Part shown: one piece after another, positions 1 to 8,821 of the stretch | How the letters are laid out: every line of letters starts with the position of its first letter | Position numbering within the stretch: the first letter of the stretch is position 1 | DNA from: Syntrophomonas sp. | GTDB taxonomy: Bacteria > Bacillota > Syntrophomonadia > Syntrophomonadales > Syntrophomonadaceae | Length of the DNA stretch: 33,316 nucleotides | Direction: 5' to 3' | Assembly (NCBI GenBank): GCA_003558625.1 | Contig: PWPP01000077.1 | Span: 1 to 33,316, forward strand | The notes under the pieces: model-generated | The model's database searches: none | Told to the model about the DNA's origin: nothing | The model's input: the letters and a program-made list of their open reading frames with translations, nothing else | Position numbers and translations under genes: made by a program

Positions 1-1375
1 CTACCTCCGCTTCCTTGATGCCTTCCATACCGCGGACAACTTTAAAATCTAAGTCTTTCAGCTCTTCTTCCATGACCACTTCATACACGGTACGGAGGGC
101 AGCTTCCATAACTCCTCCGCTAGCTCCGAAGATAACCGCAGCCCCGGTATAGGCTCCCATCCAGGAATCAAAAGCAGAAGGCTGGAGTTTATCAAAGTCC
201 ATGCGTTGCATCCGAAACAGGCGGCCGATCTCCCGGGTAGTAAGCACGATGTCTACATCCCGGAAACCACTGTCCTGCATCTCTGGCCTGGTAGCTTCAT
301 ACTTCTTGGCCACACAAGGCATAATAGAAACCGAATAAATTTTTTCCGGGGGAATGTTCATTTTTTCAGCCCAGTAGGTCTTGGCCAAAGTACCGAACAT
401 CTGCTGGGGGGACTTACAAGTTGACAGGTTATCTAACAGGTCGGGATAGAAGGTTTCACAAAAATTAATCCAACCCGGGCTGCAGGAAGTAACCATGGGC
501 AGGGTTCCCCCGGTTTTTACCCGGTGCAGCAATTCATGACCTTCCTCAATAATGGTCAGGTCGGCCGTAAAATTGGTATGCATGACATGGTCAAATCCCA
601 GTTGCCTGAGACCGGCTACAAACATATCCATAGGCATAACCCCGGTTTCCATTCCGATTTCCTCGGCAATGGCCACTCTGATCGCCGGGGCAATCTGGGT
701 CACAACTACTTTATCGGGGTCTGCCACTGCGGCTAAAAATTCATTGATATGCTCTACTTCTCCTATAGCTCCAACCGGGCAGGCGTGGATGCATTGTCCA
801 CACATGATACAGGGGCTGTCAATCAGGTCTTTGCCCATACTGGGTACCACGATGGCTTCATGGCCCCTGTTTTCCATACCCAGTGCATAAACCGTCTGGG
901 TCACACTACAGGCATCAATGCAGCGACGACAAACCACGCATTTATCCGGATCCCGGAACAGGGCGGGCGTAGAATAGTCTTTAGCCATCCCTTTGACTTT
1001 TAACTCAAAGGGATTGTCCCTGATTGCCATATCCTCGGCTAAATCCTGTAGTTCACAAACCCCACTGCGGATACAGTTCAGACAATCCTGGGGGTGATGG
1101 GCCAGGATCAATTCCAGTATTGTTTTCCGGGCTTCCAGAACTTTCATACTGTTGGTTTTAATCACCATGCCCTCATATACTTGTTGGGAACAGGCTGCCT
1201 GCAGCAGGTTGTTCCCTTCAACTTCACACACACATATCCTGCAATTGGCTTTAACAGCTTGGTCGGGATGATAACATAAGGTCGGAACCCATACACCGAC
1301 TTCTTTAGCTGCCTGCAGGATGGTGGAGCCTTGAGGAACAGACGTCTTTATTCCGTCTATGGTTACATTTATCAT
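1..1375 (-). CDS. hydA: [FeFe]-hydrogenase catalytic subunit of NADH-linked trimeric hydrogenase (HydA/HndD-like), 3' end beyond window
   Basis: Manual translation from ATG at 1375: MINVTIDGIKTSVPQGSTILQAAKEVGVWVPTLCYH..., 2Fe-2S ferredoxin domain, HHPQDCLNC...GVCELQ (His/Cys cluster), CVVCRRC and CIMCGQCIHACPVG clusters, H-cluster motifs TSCSPGW and MPCVAKKYE. L3 motif lies beyond the window. Missing from the ORF track because it is open at the left edge. Confidence 0.93.
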   Translation of the reverse strand, partial: MINVTIDGIKTSVPQGSTILQAAKEVGVWVPTLCYHPDQAVKANCRICVCEVEGNNLLQAACSQQVYEGMVIKTNSMKVLEARKTILELILAHHPQDCLNCIRSGVCELQDLAEDMAIRDNPFELKVKGMAKDYSTPALFRDPDKCVVCRRCIDACSVTQTVYALGMENRGHEAIVVPSMGKDLIDSPCIMCGQCIHACPVGAIGEVEHINEFLAAVADPDKVVVTQIAPAIRVAIAEEIGMETGVMPMDMFVAGLRQLGFDHVMHTNFTADLTIIEEGHELLHRVKTGGTLPMVTSCSPGWINFCETFYPDLLDNLSTCKSPQQMFGTLAKTYWAEKMNIPPEKIYSVSIMPCVAKKYEATRPEMQDSGFRDVDIVLTTREIGRLFRMQRMDFDKLQPSAFDSWMGAYTGAAVIFGASGGVMEAALRTVYEVVMEEELKDLDFKVVRGMEGIKEAEV

Positions 1376-1398
1376 TCATTTCACTCCTTTTGCTCTTC

Positions 1399-2622
1399 CT
1401 ACATCATTTTGGCATCATAGTCGGCGGAAAAATGCTTTAAGGTACTTAAAATAGGACTTGGTGCTGCCTGTCCTAAACCGCATAAGGATGAATAAGACAT
1501 TACCCGCCCCAGTTTTTCTATAAGCGCGGTATCTTTAGCAGTTCCCTGACCCTGATTGATTTTTGTCATCATGTCTTTGAGACGCATGGTGCCCTCACGG
1601 CAAGGGGCACATTTGCCACAGGATTCATGCTCGAAGAATTTGGAAATTTGAGTGGCTACATCTACCAGATCCCTGCTTTCATCAAGAACAAAAACAGCTC
1701 CGGAGCCTAAAACCGCTCCGATTTGAGACATGGAATCAAAGGCAATGGGAGTATCTAAATTTGCTTCCGGGATAAAGGCACCCGAAGTGCCACCTACCTG
1801 AACCGCTTTAAACTTCTTGCCGGCCGGTATGCCACCGCCGAAATGATAAATGACTTCCCTTAAAGTAGTATCAGTGGGAACCTCAAAAAATGTGGTATTA
1901 TTAACATCCCCGGTCAAAGTTACTATTTTGGTTCCGGGATAAGCAGCAGCCCCAACTGAGGCAAACCAGTCTGCTCCCCGTTCAACAATGACAGGGATAT
2001 TGGCAAAGGTTTCAACATTGTTCACTATGGTAGGCTTTCCCCATAGTCCTTCATTGGGAGGATAAGGAGGTTTAAATCGGGGTTCTCCTCTGTTACCTTC
2101 GAGTGATTCGATTAGGGCGGTTTCTTCACCGCATACATAGGCTCCTGCTCCCATTCTGACTTCAACATCAAAACCGGGCAAAATGCCTTTAGCGTTAGCC
2201 TGCTCTATCGCTTCATTCAGTATTTCCACCACTTGGGGGTATTCCCCACGGCAATAGATATATCCTTTGGAGGCTCCTATGGCATAACCACAGATCGCCA
2301 TCCCTTCCAACACTGCTTGAGGGTCATTTTCCATGATCAGCCGGTCCTTATAGGTACCCGGTTCTCCTTCATCGGCATTGCATACTACATACTTCTGGTC
2401 TGCCTGGGCCTGATAGGCAAAAGACCATTTTAACCCACAATTAAAACCGGCTCCTCCCCGTCCTCTGAGGTTCGCTTTTTTAACTTCCTCAATCAGGTCT
2501 GCCGGGGACATGGCTTTAGCCTTCTCCAGGGCCTTATATCCACCCTGGGCTAGATAATCATCAATCTTCAGGGGGTCAATCTTCCCATAGTTGCGCAGTA
2601 AAATGCGCATTTCGTCTGCCAT
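1399..2622 (-). CDS. hydB: NADH-binding flavoprotein subunit of hydrogenase (HydB/NuoF-like), short form
   Basis: 407 aa; GRGGAGFNCGLKW, NADEGEPGTYKDR, GAYVCGEETALIESLEG, C-terminal SCGKCAPCREGT...SSLCGLG cluster; no added C-terminal ferredoxin domain. Confidence 0.93.
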   Translation of the reverse strand: MADEMRILLRNYGKIDPLKIDDYLAQGGYKALEKAKAMSPADLIEEVKKANLRGRGGAGFNCGLKWSFAYQAQADQKYVVCNADEGEPGTYKDRLIMENDPQAVLEGMAICGYAIGASKGYIYCRGEYPQVVEILNEAIEQANAKGILPGFDVEVRMGAGAYVCGEETALIESLEGNRGEPRFKPPYPPNEGLWGKPTIVNNVETFANIPVIVERGADWFASVGAAAYPGTKIVTLTGDVNNTTFFEVPTDTTLREVIYHFGGGIPAGKKFKAVQVGGTSGAFIPEANLDTPIAFDSMSQIGAVLGSGAVFVLDESRDLVDVATQISKFFEHESCGKCAPCREGTMRLKDMMTKINQGQGTAKDTALIEKLGRVMSYSSLCGLGQAAPSPILSTLKHFSADYDAKMM

Positions 2623-2682
2623 TATATGTCCTCCTTCCGTTAAAATGTGAAAAATCCCTGATCATATCCCCTATAGCAAAAG

Positions 2683-3126
2683 TTATTTATACTCTGCTAA
2701 GATGTCCGTTATTGTAGTCGGATTGACATCAAAATAGGGTTTTCCATTCACTGTGATCACAGGAGTAGCCTGACATTGTCCCACGCACTCGGTAAATTCC
2801 AGCGCAAACACTCCATCTTGGGTGCTCTCGCCGATTTTTATACCCAGTTCCCTTTCTAGTGCGGCAATGACTTCTACCGCCCCTGCAATGTGACAGGGAG
2901 CACTTTCACATATACGGATGACATTTTTCCCCCTCGGGGTAGTGGAGAACATTGAGTAGAAGCGGGCTACACCATAAACTTCGGATGCCGGCTTGTTAAA
3001 AACCCTGGCTGTTTCTAAAATGGCATCTTCGGGTAAATAACTGTATTCTTTCTGAATAGCGTGCAGTGCTTCTATCAAACCACCGGGTTGATCTTTATAT
3101 TGCATAATAATATCGACCAGTTTCAT
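2683..3126 (-). CDS. hydC: 2Fe-2S thioredoxin-like subunit (HydC/NuoE-like)
   Basis: 147 aa; CESAPCHIAGA ... ECVGQCQATPVITVNG NuoE signature; same strand, upstream of hydB. Confidence 0.92.
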   Translation of the reverse strand: MKLVDIIMQYKDQPGGLIEALHAIQKEYSYLPEDAILETARVFNKPASEVYGVARFYSMFSTTPRGKNVIRICESAPCHIAGAVEVIAALERELGIKIGESTQDGVFALEFTECVGQCQATPVITVNGKPYFDVNPTTITDILAEYK

Positions 3127-3493
3127 GTTAATATTTCACCTCCTTTGCTGTAATTTTTAACAACATATAAAAGCTTATCGCTGATACGTCGAATAAGGCT
3201 AGGTTGTAATCCGGAAATATGGGAAAATAGTTTTTCTGGATAGCAATATTGCCGAAATTATCCTATCGCCTGATATGGGGAAAGATATTTTCATACTAAA
3301 AATATACCTTGTATAAGGCGATCAGTCGGATTTTTAAAAAATGAACTTGGAAAATATGAATAAAATATAGAAAGGATGGTTAGAAGTATGTTTTTTGTCA
3401 TAGAACCGTTAATATATAATATCAAAGCTTCAGTTAAAAAATTTTAACATAAGTTTTTCTATTTGTATACGTTTTTCAAGGTAAGTGAAGCAC

Positions 3494-3538
3494 ACAAAAA
3501 GAGCAGAAAAAGGTCAGAGCATGACCTCTTTCTGCTCT
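3494..3538 (-). terminator. Rho-independent terminator downstream of hup
   Basis: Inverted repeat AGAGCAGAAAAAGGTCA/TGACCTCTTTCTGCTCT with a short loop; on the minus strand followed by TTTTTGTG. Confidence 0.85.
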
Positions 3539-3558
3539 AATAGCATGGGTTATTAATA

Positions 3559-3885
3559 CTATTTCTTTTTCGGTTTTCTCTTGGCAGCACCTTTCCCGGC
3601 AGCTTTCTTTTCAATAGCCACCGCCTCTTTTAAGGATTTACCCGGTTTAAAGGCTGGCACCTTGGTAGCTGGTACCATAATTTCTTTTCCTGTGGCAGGG
3701 CTGATAACTTTTCTCTCTTTACGGTCTCTAACTTCAAAACTGCCAAATCCGATAATCTGCACTTTATCTCCCTTGGCCAAAGCATCCTGAATACTACCTA
3801 CTACCGCATCTAAAGCTTTTGCTGCATCCTTTTGGGTTATTTCTGCTTTTTCGGCGAGTGACTTAATGAGTTCGGTCTTATTCAC
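3559..3885 (-). CDS. hup: HU family DNA-binding protein with short Lys/Ala-rich C-terminal tail
   Basis: MNKTELIKSLAEKAEITQKDAAKALDAVVGSIQDAL...GFGSFEVRDRKERKVISPATGKEIMVPATKVPAFKPGKSLKEAV then KKAAGKGAAKRKPKKK; GTG start preceded by AGGGAGG. Confidence 0.95.
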   Translation of the reverse strand: MNKTELIKSLAEKAEITQKDAAKALDAVVGSIQDALAKGDKVQIIGFGSFEVRDRKERKVISPATGKEIMVPATKVPAFKPGKSLKEAVAIEKKAAGKGAAKRKPKKK

Positions 3886-3900
3886 AACCTTTTCCTCCCT

Positions 3901-4044
3901 TTAATATAATAAACATATTTTTAGATTCCTCAAAAAAATGCCAATTCCTGCTATTTTCTTTTTTTTTTTGAAATATTCTGCGATTTTTTTTGGTTTTTTA
4001 TCCTTTATGGTTTGCTTTTGCACAGGAACCTTTTTTAGGGACAT
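3901..4044 (-). CDS. Putative 47-aa Lys-rich small protein immediately upstream of hup
   Basis: Manual minus-strand translation from ATG at 4044: MSLKKVPVQKQTIKDKKPKKIAEYFKKKKKIAGIGIFLRNLKICLLY*. Upstream AGAGGATTTT is a plausible Shine-Dalgarno; stop lies 15 nt before the hup start. Shorter than the ORF-track entries. Confidence 0.45.
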   Translation of the reverse strand: MSLKKVPVQKQTIKDKKPKKIAEYFKKKKKIAGIGIFLRNLKICLLY

Positions 4045-4098
4045 AAAATCCTCTCACATCCTGATTCCGATATCTGTTCTTCCTTCCCGGTTAAGGCG

Positions 4099-5214
4099 TC
4101 AAATAATTTTTATGCAGGGTTCGGCATAAACAGTTTTGACTTCAAGGGGGTAACAAAACTCCTGGCTCCATTCTGTCAATAAATTTTTAAGATGATCCAA
4201 AACCATTTCTTCACTGGACTGGTGCCCCGGGTCTATAAGGGCCAAGCCCAAAGCCTGGGCTTCTTTCGCTTCGTGATACTTAATATCTCCGGTAATAAGA
4301 AGGTCCATGCCCAGGGATTTAACCTGCTGAATAAAAGAAGCACCCGATCCCGGAATCACAGCGACTTTCTGTACCCTCCGGTTTAAATCTCCCACTACCT
4401 TAATTCCTTCAAGGTGAAAATCTTGCTTTATTTTCTCCGCCAAGTCCTGCAAAATCACGGGAGGATTGACTATGCCTTTTCTACCCCAGCTATAAGCTCC
4501 CAGATTATTCTCCAGTTTATAAATATCATAAGCTGCTTCCTCATAAGGATGGGCCGACAACATAACCTCTAATACCCGGGACAGTAAGAACTGGGGAACA
4601 ATGGTCTCCAGGCGGTATTCATCCGCCTTTTGCAAAACCAGGGGCTTTCCGATATAAGGCCGGGTTCCCGGAGCCGGGGTAAAGGTTCCTACTCCTGGGC
4701 TTTGAAAAAATGTATCCGCATAATTTCCTACATGGCCTGCCCCAGCAAGGCTTATCGCCTCTCGCACCCTTTCCAGGGCTTCCGGGGGAACAAATACTAC
4801 CAGCTTATAGAATGTTTTTTTGATATCCGGACTAAGAAGCGCAATTTCTTCTAAACCGATTTTTTCCGCCAATTGTTGGCTAGTACCCATGTCTGCAGCA
4901 TCTAAGTTGGTATGGGCCGAGTATAATGCAATACCATGAAGAATCATTTGTTGCAGAATAAACCCCTGTGGTTCATCAAAAATGATTTTTTTTACCGGCT
5001 GAAACAAAAAAGGATGGTGGGTAATAATTAAATCCGCACCATCCTTTACCGCTTCCCGTAAGATCTGTCCATCCAGATCCAAGGCCACCACAACCTTGTT
5101 TGCTTCTTGGTAGGCCGAACCGATGAGGAGTCCACTGTTATCCCATTTTGCCGCGATGTGTAACGGAAAATGAGACTCTAAAAAATCAATGATCTTGTGT
5201 ATTCTTACCCCCAT
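4099..5214 (-). CDS. Nif3-like dinuclear metal center protein (YqfO type, with central insert)
   Basis: Start chosen at MGVRIHKIIDFLESHFPLHIAAKWDNSGLLIG; DLIITHHPFLF, SAHTNLDAA, LITGDIKYHEAKEA..GLALIDPGHQSSE motifs; follows trmK as in other Firmicutes. Confidence 0.92.
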   Translation of the reverse strand: MGVRIHKIIDFLESHFPLHIAAKWDNSGLLIGSAYQEANKVVVALDLDGQILREAVKDGADLIITHHPFLFQPVKKIIFDEPQGFILQQMILHGIALYSAHTNLDAADMGTSQQLAEKIGLEEIALLSPDIKKTFYKLVVFVPPEALERVREAISLAGAGHVGNYADTFFQSPGVGTFTPAPGTRPYIGKPLVLQKADEYRLETIVPQFLLSRVLEVMLSAHPYEEAAYDIYKLENNLGAYSWGRKGIVNPPVILQDLAEKIKQDFHLEGIKVVGDLNRRVQKVAVIPGSGASFIQQVKSLGMDLLITGDIKYHEAKEAQALGLALIDPGHQSSEEMVLDHLKNLLTEWSQEFCYPLEVKTVYAEPCIKII

Positions 5215-5911
5215 AAATAATTGCCTCCAACTCTGTGATCCTATCCTTATAGACCTGTAAAAGCTTACTTGTTTCCATGTTTTCTGATCGCCGCAGCCGG
5301 TCATATATTTGACGGTACTGCTGTCGCCTGTATTGCAAATAATCCCTGTTTTTTTCGGTTGGCCCTAAAACCAGGGGACCTATTTCCAGGGCCAAGTCCT
5401 CCAAAATATACGGAGATCCTCCGGGTTCTGCTGTTATAATAACATAAAACTGTTTCTTGTCCCTTATTACCTGTTCTTTAACAATTTTCCATCCCTGAGC
5501 GGCCACCTCCCTTCTTAAAACCTCCCACCGACTCATGGGTTGAAAAACAAATCGTTGGTATGACGAAGCTTTTTTCCAGTCAAAGGACAGGATCTCCACG
5601 ATGGTTTCCCCACCCAGACCTGCTGCAATTACCGTAGATACTTCATTCCGTTGGATCACTCGGAGACCATCCCCCAGGCGAACTTCAATCTGGCTACGTT
5701 CTTTAGGTGTCATAGCCTGAAGGGCCAGAACAGATTTTTCATAGGGTCCGGGATTTAACTCCACCATAATGACCTTGGGCACCAGCTGTTTTTTTATTAA
5801 ATATTGAGACAGCTGGCCATGATCTGCTCCGATATCAGCAACGGCTTCCTGGTTAATTATTTCCCCGGCAACCGCCAATAAGCGCTCAGATAACCCCTTC
5901 ATGTCTAACAC
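5186..5911 (-). CDS. trmK: tRNA (adenine(22)-N1)-methyltransferase TrmK family
   Basis: ADIGADHGQLSQYLI, VELNPGPYEKS, GDGLRVI, AAGLGGETIVEIL, FQPMSRWEVLRR; overlaps the nif3-like start. Confidence 0.92.
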   Translation of the reverse strand: MLDMKGLSERLLAVAGEIINQEAVADIGADHGQLSQYLIKKQLVPKVIMVELNPGPYEKSVLALQAMTPKERSQIEVRLGDGLRVIQRNEVSTVIAAGLGGETIVEILSFDWKKASSYQRFVFQPMSRWEVLRREVAAQGWKIVKEQVIRDKKQFYVIITAEPGGSPYILEDLALEIGPLVLGPTEKNRDYLQYRRQQYRQIYDRLRRSENMETSKLLQVYKDRITELEAIIYGGKNTQDH

Positions 5912-5943
5912 CCTTTACCTTTGCTTACCCAGTGCCAAAACAA

Positions 5944-5977
5944 GTTTAAAAAAGCCTGGATTATATTAATCCAGGCT
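5944..5977 (-). terminator. Rho-independent terminator downstream of the trpB-like gene
   Basis: AGCCTGGATTA/TAATCCAGGCT hairpin; minus strand continues TTTTTTAAAC. Confidence 0.85.
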
Positions 5978-5989
5978 GCTAGCTTTTTT

Positions 5990-7351
5990 TTAAATCTGGG
6001 GAAGCGTCTTTAAGCTTTCTTGTAAAGCTTCTTCTGAAAATACGATGTCCTGGGTCGCACCGGATAAATATTGATCATATGCAGCCAAATCCAGTAACCC
6101 GTGACCGCTTAAATTAAACACGATACATTTAGCGACCCCTTCGGATTCCGCTTTTAGGGCTTCATCAACAGCGGTACGGATAGCATGGGCAGATTCCGGA
6201 GCCGGGACCAGTCCCTCCGTCTGGGCAAAGGTCATCGCCGCTTCAAATACAGGGTTCTGTAAAACGGATGTGGCTTCAATTAAACCATCATGGTATAAGC
6301 GGCTCACAAGCGGAGATTCGCCATGATATCTGAGTCCTCCGGCATGAATGCCGGAAGGGGTAAAATCATGACCTAAAGTGTACATTTTTACAATCGGAGC
6401 CAAACCTGCCACATCACCATAGTCATAAGCAAAAACACCTTTGGTTAAGGTAGGACAGGCTGCCGGTTCAACAGCCACCAGGCGGATATTTTTCCCCGCT
6501 ATCTTATCCGGTATGAAGGGGAATGCAATCCCGGCAAAGTTGCTTCCACCACCACAACAACCGATGATCACGTCGGGATATTCATCTACCATTTCCAGTT
6601 GCTCCCGGGTTTCAAGGCCAATAATGGATTGATGCAGGCAAACATGGTTCAAAACACTGCCCAAAGAATAATTTGTATCCTCGCGGCTCATGGCATCTTC
6701 GACCGCTTCACTGATGGCAATGCCTAAGGTTCCAGGGGTATCAGGGTTTTGAGCCAGGGCATCTCTTCCACTCTGGGTCAGGGTACTGGGGCTGGGGACA
6801 CATTTGCCACCATAAAGCTCCATGACTGAGCGGCGGTAAGGCTTTTGCTCATAACTTACCCGGACCATATAGATCATGGCTTCTAAATCAAAGAATTTAC
6901 AGGCCAGGGCCAGGGCCGTGCCCCATTGTCCGGCACCGGTTTCAGTGGCAATCCTTTTTATCCCCTGCTTTTTATTATAATATGCCTGGGGCAGGGCAGA
7001 ATTCAATTTATGGCTCCCTACCGGGCTTATCCCTTCGTATTTATAATAGATTCGACTGGAAACATTCAGGGCTTTTTCCAGACCCCTGGCCCGAAATAAA
7101 GGCGAAGGTCTGTATTTCTTATAGAAATCACGCACCTCCTCGGGAATTTCAATATACCTTTCCGCAGAGACTTCCTGCATAATCAGCTCTTTGGCAAAAA
7201 TGGGTTCCAGATCAGCGGGAGTTATGATTTTTTTGGTTGCGGGATGAAGAGGTGGATCCAAAGGGGTAGGCATGTCTGCCTGTACATTATACCAGTATCG
7301 GGGAATCCTTTTTTCCGGCAGCTCAATCTTGACGAACTCTTCTCTACTCAT
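5990..7351 (-). CDS. TrpB-like PLP-dependent enzyme (TrpB2 class tryptophan synthase beta chain)
   Basis: Start at [28 protein letters not shown] (GGAGCG upstream); [15 protein letters not shown] (PLP lysine), [40 protein letters not shown] typical of TrpB2. Confidence 0.93.
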   Translation of the reverse strand: MSREEFVKIELPEKRIPRYWYNVQADMPTPLDPPLHPATKKIITPADLEPIFAKELIMQEVSAERYIEIPEEVRDFYKKYRPSPLFRARGLEKALNVSSRIYYKYEGISPVGSHKLNSALPQAYYNKKQGIKRIATETGAGQWGTALALACKFFDLEAMIYMVRVSYEQKPYRRSVMELYGGKCVPSPSTLTQSGRDALAQNPDTPGTLGIAISEAVEDAMSREDTNYSLGSVLNHVCLHQSIIGLETREQLEMVDEYPDVIIGCCGGGSNFAGIAFPFIPDKIAGKNIRLVAVEPAACPTLTKGVFAYDYGDVAGLAPIVKMYTLGHDFTPSGIHAGGLRYHGESPLVSRLYHDGLIEATSVLQNPVFEAAMTFAQTEGLVPAPESAHAIRTAVDEALKAESEGVAKCIVFNLSGHGLLDLAAYDQYLSGATQDIVFSEEALQESLKTLPQI

Positions 7352-7611
7352 CTCAAATACGCTCCTCTCAGCATTATATTTTTGAAATACAGTAATTTTA
7401 ACACAGTTAAACCCTCTACACAAGGGATTAATCGGACTTTGGCCCATAAATGAGATATATATTATTTTGTTAAAGGGGTTTTCAGGCTGATAATGCCTAC
7501 CCGGCCTGATGCCAGCAAAGCAGCAGGATTAATTGACACTAAAGAAGCGCTTAAATTATTCATTGACCCCAGAGCAACTTAATACTAAAATTAAAATAAC
7601 AGAGAACTTTT

Positions 7612-7706
7612 ATACGGGGAGCTGAATGTTTTTCGGCTGAGAGTGGGTTAATTGAAACCCTGACCCTTATACCTGATCTGGATAATGCCAGCGTAGGGAC
7701 CATCAT
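7612..7706 (+). promoter_or_regulatory. TPP riboswitch (THI element)
   Basis: cgGCTGAGAGtgggtt...aaccCTGACCCTtatACCTGATCTGGATAATGCCAGCGTAGGGAcc matches the conserved THI-box core; located upstream of thiamine-type transport genes. Exact ends approximate. Confidence 0.95.
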
Positions 7707-7791
7707 GAAAGAAGGAATTATGCTGCTTGCACCATTTTGGGGAAGTAGTATTTTTTATTGTATATGGTTTAATAATAGAAGGAGGAAAAAA

Positions 7792-8082
7792 ATGGCCGAA
7801 GCAACCTTAAGTATCCAAATCATTCCGGTAGTTCCCGAAGAACAGATTTATCCCCTGGTAGATCAAGCCATTGCCATGATTTCAGCTTCCGGATTCACTT
7901 ACTGGATCGGACCTTCAGAAACCACCATTGAAGGTGATTTAACATCCATGCTGGAACTGGTGCAAAAATTGCTTCGATCCACCTATGGAGCCGGAGCCTC
8001 CAGGATCATTTCTCATATTAAAATTGACTATAAACCTTCTGGAGTAACCATTGATGAAAAAATCCATAAGTATCTTAAATAA
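7792..8082 (+). CDS. Thiamine-binding protein (COG0011 / MTH1187-YkoF family)
   Basis: Start at MAEATLSIQIIPVVPEE after GGAGGAAAAAA; ..AIAMISASGFTYWIGPSETTIEGDLTSMLELVQ... family pattern; under the TPP riboswitch. Confidence 0.85.
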   Translation: MAEATLSIQIIPVVPEEQIYPLVDQAIAMISASGFTYWIGPSETTIEGDLTSMLELVQKLLRSTYGAGASRIISHIKIDYKPSGVTIDEKIHKYLK

Positions 8083-8821
8083 GATCGGTTCCCTGCTGCT
8101 GTTCCTGTTGTTGCTTCTGCTCTGGGAATTGGCAGTCTGGTTCCGCCAGATTCCCGAGTGGCTCTTGCCTGCACCCAGCACCGTAGTCTTAGTCATGGTA
8201 GATATTAAAGCCCTCTTGTTTAAACACAGCCTGACCACGATGGGAGAGGCTTTGCTGGGATTCTTATTGGCCATCCTCCTTGCATTTTCTGTCTCAGCCA
8301 TGCTGGATAACATTCCTGTCATGAATAAAGCTGTATCTCCTCTGCTGATCATTAGTCAGACCATTCCTATTATTGTCATAGCTCCTTTGCTTATTATCTG
8401 GTTTGGTTATGGTTTGATGCCCAAAATTTTAGTGGTAATTCTGGTATGTTTTTTCCCTATAACCATCAATCTCTTACGGGGATTAACATCAGTAGATCCG
8501 GATCAGGTTAACCTTTTTAGATCAATGGGTGCGGGTAAACTATTAATATTCAAAATGGTTAAGTTTCCTACCGCCCTGCCTTCATTATTTGCCGGGTTAA
8601 GAATATCCGCTTCATACAGCATTATGGCCGCTGTTATCGGCGAGTGGTTGGGAGCTAAATCCGGCCTGGGTTATTTTATGATCCTCTCCCAAAAATCCTT
8701 TTTAACCGGTCAGGTTTTTGCTGCTATTGTTTTAATTTCTCTATTAAGCTTAGCCCTGGTGAAATTATTGGACTGGGCAGAAAGGCTCTTAATCCCCTGG
8801 AACCGGGGAGGTGATATATAA
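8054..8821 (+). CDS. thiX: ABC transporter permease, thiamine-precursor (HMP) type
   Basis: Hydrophobic permease of SsuC/TauC/ThiX type: LPAPSTVVLVMVDI, GEALLGFLLAILLA, FPTALPSLFAGLRISASYSIMAAVIGEWLGAKSGLGYFM; overlaps the preceding gene by 29 nt. Confidence 0.9.
   Translation: MKKSISILNKIGSLLLFLLLLLLWELAVWFRQIPEWLLPAPSTVVLVMVDIKALLFKHSLTTMGEALLGFLLAILLAFSVSAMLDNIPVMNKAVSPLLIISQTIPIIVIAPLLIIWFGYGLMPKILVVILVCFFPITINLLRGLTSVDPDQVNLFRSMGAGKLLIFKMVKFPTALPSLFAGLRISASYSIMAAVIGEWLGAKSGLGYFMILSQKSFLTGQVFAAIVLISLLSLALVKLLDWAERLLIPWNRGGDI

Noticed and set aside
478-500. H-cluster L1 motif reads TSCSPGW rather than TSCCPxW
   Set aside because: I recall this Ser variant from NAD(P)-linked HydA/HndD enzymes, so not treated as novel; could be checked by aligning with HndD and Hyd1A.
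206-1279. Plus-strand ORFs at 206-424, 524-736, 552-890, 749-1003, 1094-1279
   Set aside because: All lie antisense to the clearly coding hydA; no family motifs. Treated as shadow ORFs.
3140-3165. TTGTTAAAAATTACAG as a Rex operator upstream of hydC
   Set aside because: Only one half-site is convincing; the second half does not match TTAACAA.
3938-4129. Plus-strand ORF MPIPAIFFFFLKYSAIFF...
   Set aside because: Phe-rich product of a poly-T tract opposite the minus-strand Lys-rich ORF; no RBS and no motif.
7939-8352. 137-aa minus-strand ORF over the thiamine-binding protein/permease junction
   Set aside because: Antisense to two supported CDSs under the TPP riboswitch; composition non-specific.
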